7,286 nucleotides of DNA from an uncultured Bacteriovorax sp. (GTDB taxonomy: Bacteria > Bdellovibrionota > Bacteriovoracia > Bacteriovoracales > Bacteriovoracaceae), in contig CAMLRB010000179.1 of NCBI GenBank assembly GCA_946482295.1, positions 1 to 7,286 of the forward strand, written 5' to 3'. The translations under genes were made by a program, and so were the position numbers. Position 1 is the stretch's first letter, and each line of letters begins with the position of its first letter. The notes under the pieces were generated by a model that was given only the letters and a program-made list of their open reading frames with translations, did no database searches and was not told the origin of the DNA. Below are positions 1 to 5,825 of the stretch, piece by piece.

Positions 1-317
1 ATTTTATAACTTCCGTCGACTCAGTTGAAGGTGAAGCTATTTTTCAATCATTTTTGATCGAGAAGAGACGTTTCAATGAAGAGGAAAAGTTAATAGGCAA
101 GAAGTTAAATAAAATGTGGCAACAGAAGCCTCTCGATAGAAAACTTCAGAAGAAGCTTTTTGATGAATCAGCAGATTCAATAGAGCGCTATAAAAGGAAT
201 ACGAAAAAAATCTTTGGAAAACATTATTTAAAGGTCCAAAAATTTTCTGAAGAATTTAATCATTCGATACAGTTGTACTCTAGGGATATGCCAGTAAGTG
301 TAGAAATTGCGTTTTAG
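1..317 (+). CDS. C-terminal end of an unrecognised charged protein (partial)
   Basis: The reading frame is open from the left edge (first complete codon at base 3) to a TAG at 315-317, so this is the last 104 or so residues of a longer protein. A TTG at 54 could be read as a start, but the frame continues upstream without a stop and no convincing Shine-Dalgarno site precedes it, so I treat it as internal. The visible part is strongly charged and helix-forming, rich in Lys, Glu, Arg and Gln, with many basic residues between the start of the visible part and about residue 80, and ends in a short hydrophobic tail (PVSVEIAF). I see no signal peptide, membrane segment or catalytic motif. I do not recognise the family and give no function. 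It points the same way as the DUF262 gene but is separated from it by 222 bases that hold a promoter candidate, so it is probably a separate transcription unit. Confidence 0.6.
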   Translation, partial: FITSVDSVEGEAIFQSFLIEKRRFNEEEKLIGKKLNKMWQQKPLDRKLQKKLFDESADSIERYKRNTKKIFGKHYLKVQKFSEEFNHSIQLYSRDMPVSVEIAF

Positions 318-539
318 GATGCCTACAGTTAGTCTGAAGAATGATTTTGAGAGTTGGTTTAGGGAATGTGCAAACTGAAAGTTATTTTTTAGCAACGAAA
401 CTTGTAATTGATGCTTTCTAATTGTTTCTGTCGGATATATTTCAGGCTAGGCATTTTTATCAAATTTGAATGAAGTTAAATATTCCATTAGAATTTTCGA
501 GGTTCAGATTAAATTGAATAGTATTGAAAAGGATTAAAT
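318..539. other. Intergenic region between the partial gene and the DUF262 gene
   Basis: This stretch is AT-rich and holds no convincing gene. A 19-codon frame starts at 319 but has no support. I see no GC-rich stem followed by a T run, so there is no clear terminator for the partial upstream gene. The only recognisable element is the promoter candidate at 466-494, followed by a leader of about 40 bases and the ribosome-binding site at 527-533. Confidence 0.6.
466..494 (+). promoter_or_regulatory. Candidate sigma70 promoter for the DUF262-HEPN-channel genes
   Basis: TTGAAT at 466-471 (4 of 6 matches to the -35 consensus) is followed after exactly 17 bases by TAGAAT at 489-494 (5 of 6 matches to the -10 consensus). 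Transcription would start near 501, leaving a leader of about 40 bases before the GTG start at 540. In AT-rich DNA such matches arise by chance, but the spacing and position are good. No inverted repeat overlaps it, so no regulator site is evident. Confidence 0.5.
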
Positions 540-2246
540 GTGGCCAAGCAGGATATTTCTATTGAAGACTTAGTGGGAAAAATTAATAGAGAAGAAATAG
601 TTCTTCCTGAAATGCAGCGCAGATATGTTTGGACTTCAACCAAAGTTCGCGATTTACTTGATTCGCTTTATCGTAAGTATCCATCTGGAACAATTTTAGT
701 TTGGGAAACAGAAGGAAACGGAATTTCCAGAAATTTAGATATTCAGCAAAATAAATCTCCGCTGTCGACGAAGTTACTTCTTTTGGATGGTCAGCAAAGA
801 TTAACATCTCTAACGGCATTGTTAACGGGGAATCCCGTAAAAGTAAAAAATTCGAAACGAGCAATAGACGTTATGTTCAACCTTGAACATCCAGATGACA
901 TATCGGACTTTGAGGTTGTGGAAGACGATGATGATGATGTTCAATTAGCTGAAGGTATTTCTGAAGATGTTGAATTTGATGAAGATGAATTCGGAGATGA
1001 AATTCAGGATTATTTAAGAAAAATGACTTTTGTTGTTTATTCTCGTGCACTAGAAGGAAGTAAAACGTGGGTTAGAGTAACTGACATTTTCCAAAAAAGT
1101 GACACTCAAATTTTAAAGCAATTAGGGATTAACTCTGACAATCCATTGTGGGAAAAATATTCAGATAGATTGCAAAAAGTTCGTGCTATTAAACAATATC
1201 ATTATGGAATGCATATTCTTGGGAAAGAATACGATTATAATGAGGTTACAGAAATTTTTGTTCGAGTAAACTCTTCAGGTGTGAAATTGAGAAGCTCTGA
1301 TTTGGCCCTCGCTCAGATAACTGCGAAGTGGCATGGTAGCTTAGAAATATTTGAAAAATTTGCTAATGAATCTAAAGAGTATGGTTTTGATTTAGATGTT
1401 AGTCACCTAGTTCGTTGTCTCGTAATTTTTGCAACAGAGCAATCGAGGTTTAAAGCCGTTTCAACGTTGCCTTTAGATCGAATTAAATTAGCTTGGAACA
1501 AAACGCAACCAGGAATTAATTACGCACTTTCATTTTTAAAGAACAATACGTTAATTGAAGATCTAAGCCAATTATCCTCTCCTTTTATTATTTTACCTAT
1601 CGCAGTTCTAAGTTCTATACGAGACGAGCGTATTTCTAAAATTGAACAAGAAAACTTAGTTAAATGGATTTATGCTGCCCATTCATTCGGGCATTATTCA
1701 CGAGGTTCTAGCGAAAGTATTTTGGATGCTGATCTTTCAGTTCTTCTTAAAAAAAATGGCAACGTCTCTGAGCTTCTTGATTTGCTTGATAGGCAATTTG
1801 GTCGAATGAATTTTAATGTCGGTGACATACTAGGAAAGGGTATGCGCAGTCCACTTTTTGCAATGGCATATCTTGCGGTAAAAAAGAATGGGGGTAAAGA
1901 TTGGTTCACTGGACTTGTAATCAATAAGAACAGCAAAGGAAAATCTCATAAAATAGAGTTTCATCACATTTTTCCTAAAAAACTTTTGCAAGATGCAGGT
2001 TATGATAAATCTGAAATAAATGAAATCGCAAACATGGCATTTCTTGGTGGAAAAACAAATAGAAGAATTTCCGCAAGTAAGCCTGAAGAATATTTAGAGA
2101 AGATAGTTGCTGAGAATGGAGAAGAATTTTTAATTTCACAATTCGTACCACTGGATAGGAATTTATGGAAAATTGAGAATTATAAATTATTTTTAGAAGC
2201 AAGAAGAGAGCTTTTAATTAATCGAATCAATGTTTTTTTGAAGTAA
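540..2246 (+). CDS. DUF262/GmrSD-type protein with C-terminal HNH (DUF1524-like) motif, putative defence nuclease
   Basis: This 568-residue protein has the marks of the DUF262 family. Near the N-terminus is LPEMQRRYVW (22-31), then the hallmark LLDGQQRLTSL (81-91), which resembles a ParB-like nucleotide-binding/hydrolysing core, and FVRVNSSGVKL (240-250). The C-terminal part carries an HNH/DUF1524-like nuclease motif: FHHIFPKKL with His475-His476, then NMAFLGGKTNRRIS (498-511) with Asn498 and Asn507. Family members include GmrSD-type (type IV) restriction enzymes that attack modified phage DNA and other NTP-dependent defence nucleases; here both parts lie in one chain, and I infer a similar role in the cytoplasm. 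A strongly acidic stretch lies at about 125-154, containing six consecutive Asp. Translation starts at GTG 540, six bases after AAAAGGA at 527-533; the ATG at 538 is in another frame. The HEPN-like gene follows 91 bases later. Family assignment is firm; modified-DNA specificity is inference. Confidence 0.9.
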   Translation: MAKQDISIEDLVGKINREEIVLPEMQRRYVWTSTKVRDLLDSLYRKYPSGTILVWETEGNGISRNLDIQQNKSPLSTKLLLLDGQQRLTSLTALLTGNPVKVKNSKRAIDVMFNLEHPDDISDFEVVEDDDDDVQLAEGISEDVEFDEDEFGDEIQDYLRKMTFVVYSRALEGSKTWVRVTDIFQKSDTQILKQLGINSDNPLWEKYSDRLQKVRAIKQYHYGMHILGKEYDYNEVTEIFVRVNSSGVKLRSSDLALAQITAKWHGSLEIFEKFANESKEYGFDLDVSHLVRCLVIFATEQSRFKAVSTLPLDRIKLAWNKTQPGINYALSFLKNNTLIEDLSQLSSPFIILPIAVLSSIRDERISKIEQENLVKWIYAAHSFGHYSRGSSESILDADLSVLLKKNGNVSELLDLLDRQFGRMNFNVGDILGKGMRSPLFAMAYLAVKKNGGKDWFTGLVINKNSKGKSHKIEFHHIFPKKLLQDAGYDKSEINEIANMAFLGGKTNRRISASKPEEYLEKIVAENGEEFLISQFVPLDRNLWKIENYKLFLEARRELLINRINVFLK

Positions 2247-2337
2247 GTTAAGAAAAATTTGAAACGATGATGAGCAAAAACTTTGAGAATTTTTTACGAT
2301 GTACATGATTTGTGTTGGGGAAGTGGGGATTGTTGAA

Positions 2338-2928
2338 ATGAATACGCAAGAAGAAATCCCCAAAGCAGAACTATTCAAGGATCGCAAAGCTATCCTAACA
2401 CCAGATTTTCGAATTTCTTACGACAATACTGACGAAAAATATTTTAACTTGTTTTATGAAGCGATTGCAAAGATAACACTCAATTCACAGGTACCACAAA
2501 AAATATTGCTAAATTTTGAGACCTCTAGAAATACCCTCTTGTACTCATATTACTGTTATCGAATGTCTGCACCAGCAACACTATACTTATTAAGCACACT
2601 GGAGATGGCCCTAACAGTTAGAGCGAGGACCTCGAGTAAGGAGTTTAAAGATCGAGATGGTTTGAATGAAAAGTTTAAATATGCTTTCAACCAACACTGG
2701 CTGGATATAAAAAAATTAGCGCCAACAGGAGCATTGAATAATGTGAAGGACTGGCTTTACTATGCTCATAATGATTACGTTGGTTACTATGTCAATTTGA
2801 GAAATGATCTCGCTCATGGATCGTCGGGGTTAGATACACCGTTGCTTGTTTGTGATCTATTTAGTCAGATTGCCCAAATTATAAATATGCTGTTTGATGA
2901 TCAGTTCTTTATAGTTGAAGGTCTTTAG
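2338..2928 (+). CDS. HEPN-like protein with RNDLAH motif, putative RNase effector or toxin
   Basis: This 196-residue protein appears to be all alpha-helical and soluble. Its C-terminal half holds NLRNDLAHG (153-161), which fits the Rx4-6H motif of HEPN domains (Arg155, Asn156, His160), inside a helical context with a conserved-looking Glu89 in an earlier helix (TLEMALTVR). HEPN domains often act as metal-independent RNases in toxin-antitoxin, abortive infection and CRISPR systems, but some members with this motif are not catalytic. I chose ATG 2338 because GGGGA at 2325-2329 lies eight bases upstream; an upstream ATG at 2299 is in frame and would add 13 residues but has only a weak site. The stop codon TAG (2926-2928) overlaps the AGGA ribosome-binding site of the channel gene, which starts eight bases later, so the two are very likely co-expressed. 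No antitoxin-like small gene (MNT nucleotidyltransferase, for example) is next to it. The HEPN call rests on one motif and overall helical character. Confidence 0.6.
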   Translation: MNTQEEIPKAELFKDRKAILTPDFRISYDNTDEKYFNLFYEAIAKITLNSQVPQKILLNFETSRNTLLYSYYCYRMSAPATLYLLSTLEMALTVRARTSSKEFKDRDGLNEKFKYAFNQHWLDIKKLAPTGALNNVKDWLYYAHNDYVGYYVNLRNDLAHGSSGLDTPLLVCDLFSQIAQIINMLFDDQFFIVEGL

Positions 2929-2936
2929 GAATCTAT

Positions 2937-3638
2937 ATGGTTAAGTTTGGTGTTTCATTGTTATTAACAGTTGTTTTTGCAATATCTTATTATGCAGTAC
3001 AATTTTATTACTCTAAAGAATATTATTCACTATTTTTAAAAAGTGAGAGAAATTTTTCAATTAGTGAAAATATAATCAGAGATCGTCTCCAGAATATTAG
3101 CGAGCAGATAGCTCAGATCGAAATGAAATTAACTCCATTTAAAAATAATGCTGAAATAATAAAAGGAAAAAATGGATATGTTTTTAAAGATAAAAAATCA
3201 TTAATAACAGGAATGGATAGCTCTATGATTTATTTATTATCTAAAGAACTATATATTCCAATTGAAGAGTCAAAATTGAGAGTTGATCAGCTTATAAAAA
3301 ATTATGAAGAAGATTTTAGTAAACTTGAGACTGAAAAAGAAAAATTAGTTAAATCTTTAGTTGTTGATGGGGGACGAGTTAAGGATAAGATGTTACGAGA
3401 AAAATTGTTATCGATGGAAGATTTTGAATATTTTTCTTGGGTCTCTGGAACTTCAACCGGATACGGTGATATATATCCTCTTACTACTGAATCGAGAATT
3501 AAAGTTCGCAATCAAGTCATTCTTTCACTGACGACGTTGACACTCACTGTTTCTAGTTTATTTAACCTTTTACTTGAGATTTTAAATATTTTGCAAATAC
3601 GTCTAACGAAAAGAAATGATTTGGAGATGATTGACTAA
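2937..3638 (+). CDS. Two-helix potassium-channel-like membrane protein with a long coiled-coil insertion
   Basis: This 233-residue protein starts with a hydrophobic helix (about 4-25), followed by some 130 charged, helix-forming residues (about 40-160) with coiled-coil character. Then comes a pore-loop-like segment with the filter TSTGYGD (172-178) in SGTSTGYGDIYPLT, and a second hydrophobic helix (about 192-216) with a short basic tail. The GYGD core is the potassium selectivity filter of Ion_trans_2-type channels, so a tetrameric inner-membrane potassium pore is likely. If the N-terminus is cytoplasmic, the coiled-coil insertion lies outside the membrane, on the periplasmic side; ordinary 2TM channels have only a short turret there. 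ATG 2937 follows AGGA at 2927-2930, which overlaps the HEPN stop codon, so the pair is probably co-transcribed. The gene looks more A/T-rich than its neighbours. Its stop overlaps the stop of the convergent Mrr-like gene. Channel identity is well supported by the filter; the role as a depolarising effector is inference. Confidence 0.75.
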   Translation: MVKFGVSLLLTVVFAISYYAVQFYYSKEYYSLFLKSERNFSISENIIRDRLQNISEQIAQIEMKLTPFKNNAEIIKGKNGYVFKDKKSLITGMDSSMIYLLSKELYIPIEESKLRVDQLIKNYEEDFSKLETEKEKLVKSLVVDGGRVKDKMLREKLLSMEDFEYFSWVSGTSTGYGDIYPLTTESRIKVRNQVILSLTTLTLTVSSLFNLLLEILNILQIRLTKRNDLEMID

Positions 3639-4180
3639 AATTTAATTTTCAACATATTTGCACTTTTGTTAGCTTCAAGACACGCAAGCGTTAACCTTCC
3701 TTCATTTTCACTAATAACCCATCCTTCAACTCCTGGCAGGTTTAACCATGGAGATGGGGATGCATCTTGGAAAGCTGATCTTGTTTTGTAGCTAATCCCA
3801 CCTTTAGTAAATTGAACCAAGGAAATGCCGTGCTTCTGAGCATACTCAATTGCACCTCTTTGAAATCCTGATGTTGTAAATATCATTCCCTTATGAGCTC
3901 CAGTTGAATGTATTCTGTCACTAAGAACTTGAACAACATCACGCTTTACAGGAGATTTATATTTTTTGCACTCAATTAGGACTAAGAAGTTAGATCCAAA
4001 AGCTTCGAAGCGAGCGGTGATATCGACCTCATACTCGCCATCCATGCCTTGAATTTTTTCGAGATGCTTAGATTCAAAATTGGTTAACTTAGATCCTAAT
4101 GTTTCTATTATTTTTTTAACTTCTAATTCGAATTGCTCCGGAGTTAAATCGAGTCCACTATCTTTATCATAAGGTATCAT
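3635..4180 (-). CDS. Mrr-like PD-(D/E)xK restriction endonuclease-type protein
   Basis: This 181-residue protein matches the Mrr catalytic domain. It opens with a helix (TPEQFELEVKKIIETLG, 13-29) typical of the fold. Next are Asp53 in YEVDIT, then VLIECKKY with Glu70-Cys71-Lys72, and Gln84 in a following helix: together a D-ExK-Q active-site pattern. GMIFTTSGFQRGAIEYAQKHG (98-118) is the usual Mrr-type strand and helix after it. Residues 126-181 form a short C-terminal extension that I do not recognise. The N-terminal winged helix of E. coli Mrr is absent, so this is a stand-alone catalytic domain. Mrr enzymes cut DNA, classically methylated DNA. The ATG shares one base with the caspase gene's TAA (TAATG), so translation is probably coupled. 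It is the third gene of the TIR-caspase operon, which suggests a second effector or a caspase target. The nuclease fold is confident; the partnership is inference. Confidence 0.88.
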   Translation of the reverse strand: MIPYDKDSGLDLTPEQFELEVKKIIETLGSKLTNFESKHLEKIQGMDGEYEVDITARFEAFGSNFLVLIECKKYKSPVKRDVVQVLSDRIHSTGAHKGMIFTTSGFQRGAIEYAQKHGISLVQFTKGGISYKTRSAFQDASPSPWLNLPGVEGWVISENEGRLTLACLEANKSANMLKIKF

Positions 4181-5124
4181 TAGATTTTTCCAGCTTTAGC
4201 TAAATGCCAATAAAATTGTCCTAAAGGAGTAAGACTGCAACTTTTATTATTCATAGCTGCATAGTACATGTGATCTTCGCCATCAGGTTTAACTAATCCT
4301 TTTTGAGTGCACCTTTGTAATTTTGCGAAAATTTTTTCATTAGGGTGATTTTTTGGCTCAGCATCGGGTTCATAAGTTGAATCGAGTTTATGTGGCGTAG
4401 TTGAGCTGTGAAAAAATGTTGTAAGTTCTCTTAGTATGTTGGGGTCTAAAAGTGGTTTGCATTTTCTTAGAGCTGTCGTTTTGGAAATATGTGTTTTAAA
4501 TAATGGTCTTTGTTCCCAAGCTGTAAATATTGGTTCAACGTGAGCATACACACTTGCTGTTGTAATTGTTCCCAAAAGATCAGAAGCACTTCCTCTCAGA
4601 GCATCGCAGACTAATGAAGTGAAAAGTCCTGAGCCATTAACTTCACCGGAGAGCTGATCTGATCTACAGGCCGTTAAGATAGATAAGCCTTCTTTTATTA
4701 CGGCTTTATTATCTATTTCTGGTGTTGTTCCAACATATCCGCTGTGACAACAATCGAGCATTATTATACACTCTTTTATTCTTGATTTATTTGCCAACGC
4801 CAGTATTTCCGCCATAGAAACACCTTCATCGTATTTAGTTGCATCTTGTGTAACTAAATATCCGCCCAGGTTATTTGAAGTTCCATGACCCGCAAAATAA
4901 AGTAGGGCCATGTCACCATCACCATCAAATAGTTTTGTAATAGCTTCTCTTAGATTTGGTCTTTTTATTTCACTAACGTCAGACGTTAACAATTTACAAT
5001 CAAAATTAGGACTACCATCTTCGTTACGAGAAATTAGTTCGGAAATATTTTTAGCATCATTAACACAGCCAGAGAGTGGAGCACTTGGATAATGATCAAT
5101 TCCAACAACGAGTGCCTTTTTCAT
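4180..5124 (-). CDS. Caspase-like protease (peptidase C14 family), likely type IV Thoeris effector
   Basis: This 314-residue protein begins directly with a caspase/metacaspase p20-type fold: KKALVVGIDHYPSAPLSGC (2-20), a core strand, YFAGHGT with catalytic His80, and IMLDCCHSG with catalytic Cys126 (the DxCHSG pattern of metacaspases and paracaspases). SILTACRSDQLSGE (148-161) and GLFTSLVCDAL (166-176) are the usual p10-like elements. After about residue 225 comes a linker rich in Pro, Ser and Thr, then a small domain (about 260-314) with LTPLGQFYWHLA near its end that could be a winged helix. No signal peptide or membrane helix is present, so it acts in the cytoplasm. In type IV Thoeris, a TIR-made cyclic ADP-ribose isomer activates such a protease, which then degrades host proteins. 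The start codon shares one base with the TIR gene's stop (TAATG), with AAGGA about 11 bases upstream. The C-terminal domain is the obvious candidate for ligand sensing, but this cannot be read from sequence. Caspase identity is very secure. Confidence 0.92.
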   Translation of the reverse strand: MKKALVVGIDHYPSAPLSGCVNDAKNISELISRNEDGSPNFDCKLLTSDVSEIKRPNLREAITKLFDGDGDMALLYFAGHGTSNNLGGYLVTQDATKYDEGVSMAEILALANKSRIKECIIMLDCCHSGYVGTTPEIDNKAVIKEGLSILTACRSDQLSGEVNGSGLFTSLVCDALRGSASDLLGTITTASVYAHVEPIFTAWEQRPLFKTHISKTTALRKCKPLLDPNILRELTTFFHSSTTPHKLDSTYEPDAEPKNHPNEKIFAKLQRCTQKGLVKPDGEDHMYYAAMNNKSCSLTPLGQFYWHLAKAGKI

Positions 5125-5534
5125 TACTTGTTTTTTCCTTCTTTCTTCATTTGCTCAATTGCGCTTGCAATATTGTCCCAGCTCCAAGCAATTGTTCTAT
5201 TTCTAGCGAGACCGTCAGGAAGTGTAGATGAAGAGTCAGCACCGTTAACGTATACTCCAAAGAATGGTACATTTTGTTCTGTCGCCATTTTAATTTCTTT
5301 TTTCACGCCATTTGCAGAGCCCATATTTTTCCCAACAAGAACGATCATCAAGTGGCATTTTCCCATTTTTTCTTTAATGAGCTTTTCCCACTCGCTTTGA
5401 GGTAATTCTGACTTTGAAGACCAATCTTCAATAGAAAAAGGTGTTTTGGAATTTTTCGCTTGCCCTGCAAATAATTCTTTGTGGGTTTTGTCGTTGTCAA
5501 AATCGAAACTAATAAAAGATCTAGGGTCTGCCAT
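5124..5534 (-). CDS. thsB: Small TIR-like protein (ThsB/MTH538, DUF1863-type), likely Thoeris phage sensor and signal producer
   Basis: This 136-residue single-domain protein shows the TIR-like MTH538/DUF1863 pattern seen in Thoeris ThsB: FISFDFDNDK (7-16, strand A and the loop after it), FSIEDWSS (33-40), a helix ending in KCHLMIVLVGKNM (59-71), then VKKEIKMATEQNVPFFGVYVNG (77-98), where Glu80 sits at the position of the catalytic Glu of TIR NAD-hydrolases. ThsB proteins sense phage infection and convert NAD to cyclic ADP-ribose-type signals. The neighbouring caspase indicates a type IV Thoeris arrangement; the gene symbol is by analogy. I chose ATG 5532-5534 because GGAGGA (5540-5545) lies five bases upstream; a longer frame from 5585 would run back through the ribosome-binding site and promoter region and add unrelated residues. 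It is the first gene of a three-gene operon. TIR identity is confident; the signal molecule is inference. Confidence 0.85.
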   Translation of the reverse strand: MADPRSFISFDFDNDKTHKELFAGQAKNSKTPFSIEDWSSKSELPQSEWEKLIKEKMGKCHLMIVLVGKNMGSANGVKKEIKMATEQNVPFFGVYVNGADSSSTLPDGLARNRTIAWSWDNIASAIEQMKKEGKNK

Positions 5535-5539
5535 AATTG

Positions 5540-5545
5540 TCCTCC
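5540..5545 (-). promoter_or_regulatory. Ribosome-binding site that fixes the TIR gene start
   Basis: On the minus strand this reads GGAGGA, the strongest Shine-Dalgarno match in the window, five bases before ATG 5534. It supports a 136-residue TIR protein rather than a longer reading from 5585, and suggests that the first gene of the operon is translated well. Confidence 0.8.
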
Positions 5546-5552
5546 ATATTAA

Positions 5553-5595
5553 ATTGTTACGCCAACAATGTGGGGACGGAACCAATTGGTGTCAA
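5553..5595 (-). promoter_or_regulatory. Candidate promoter and operator of the TIR-caspase-Mrr operon
   Basis: On the minus strand a perfect -35 box, TTGACA, lies at 5590-5595. Seventeen bases further is CACATT (5567-5572), only 3 of 6 matches to the -10 consensus. Two dyads sit across this promoter. ACCAATTGGT at 5581-5590 is a perfect 10-base palindrome overlapping the last base of the -35 box and lying in the spacer. ATTGTT and AACAAT at 5553-5558 and 5564-5569 form a perfect 6-base inverted repeat with a 5-base centre that reaches into the -10 region. A strong -35, a weak -10 and flanking dyads fit a promoter controlled by a DNA-binding regulator. No regulator gene is visible in the window. 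Confidence 0.45.
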
Positions 5596-5771
5596 GGGGG
5601 CTTGTTTAGAAATAATTTTCCCTTTGGAATATTTATCTTGTTTTTAGATAGTTAGAATAAAAAATAATTTAATTTATCAGAGGAAAACCAAAGAAAAAGA
5701 ACTCTAGAACTGAGAATTCTCGCACGATTAAAAACAGACTGCTCATAGGTAGTGAGTTTATTTTATTAAGA

Positions 5772-5809
5772 ACTAAACTATCAAACATTTTTATCTTCCG
5801 AAGTTTAGT
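5772..5809. repeat. Inverted repeat ACTAAACT / AGTTTAGT behind the solenoid-channel gene
   Basis: ACTAAACT at 5772-5779 and its exact complement AGTTTAGT at 5802-5809 are separated by 22 bases. They lie 17 bases beyond the stop codon of the channel gene on the minus strand. The stem is AT-rich with a large loop and is followed by a mixed A/T tract rather than a pure T run, so it is a weak terminator or mRNA 3'-end structure at best. Confidence 0.35.
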
Positions 5810-5825
5810 CAGAGGCAATGTAGTG

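Larger units (their letters stand above)
5535..5825. other. Intergenic region between the solenoid-channel gene and the TIR gene
   Basis: This 291-base AT-rich stretch holds no convincing gene. The part nearest the TIR gene carries its ribosome-binding site and promoter candidate. Further out lie a perfect 10-base palindrome, GAGAATTCTC (5712-5721), and an 8-base inverted repeat just behind the channel gene (5772-5809). No GC-rich hairpin with a T run is seen, so the channel transcript may read through toward the TIR operon. Confidence 0.55.

Noticed and set aside
319..378. A 19-residue frame just after the left partial gene
   Set aside because: Too short, with no clear ribosome-binding site or recognisable feature.
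583..2202. Open frames on the minus strand inside the DUF262 gene (583-864, 1694-1936, 1975-2202)
   Set aside because: They lie opposite a well-supported gene, have no ribosome-binding sites or recognisable motifs, and look like chance frames.
3302..3511. Minus-strand frame inside the two-helix channel gene
   Set aside because: It lies opposite the conserved filter region and has no motif or start signal.
5535..5585. A longer TIR protein starting at 5585 on the minus strand
   Set aside because: The extra 17 residues are translated through the GGAGGA ribosome-binding site and the dyad region and do not resemble TIR sequence; ATG 5534 has an ideal ribosome-binding site.
4910..5655. Plus-strand frames opposite the caspase and TIR genes (4910-5092, 5092-5400, 5446-5655)
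   Set aside because: They are antisense to secure genes; their hydrophobic look comes from the opposite strand's codon pattern.
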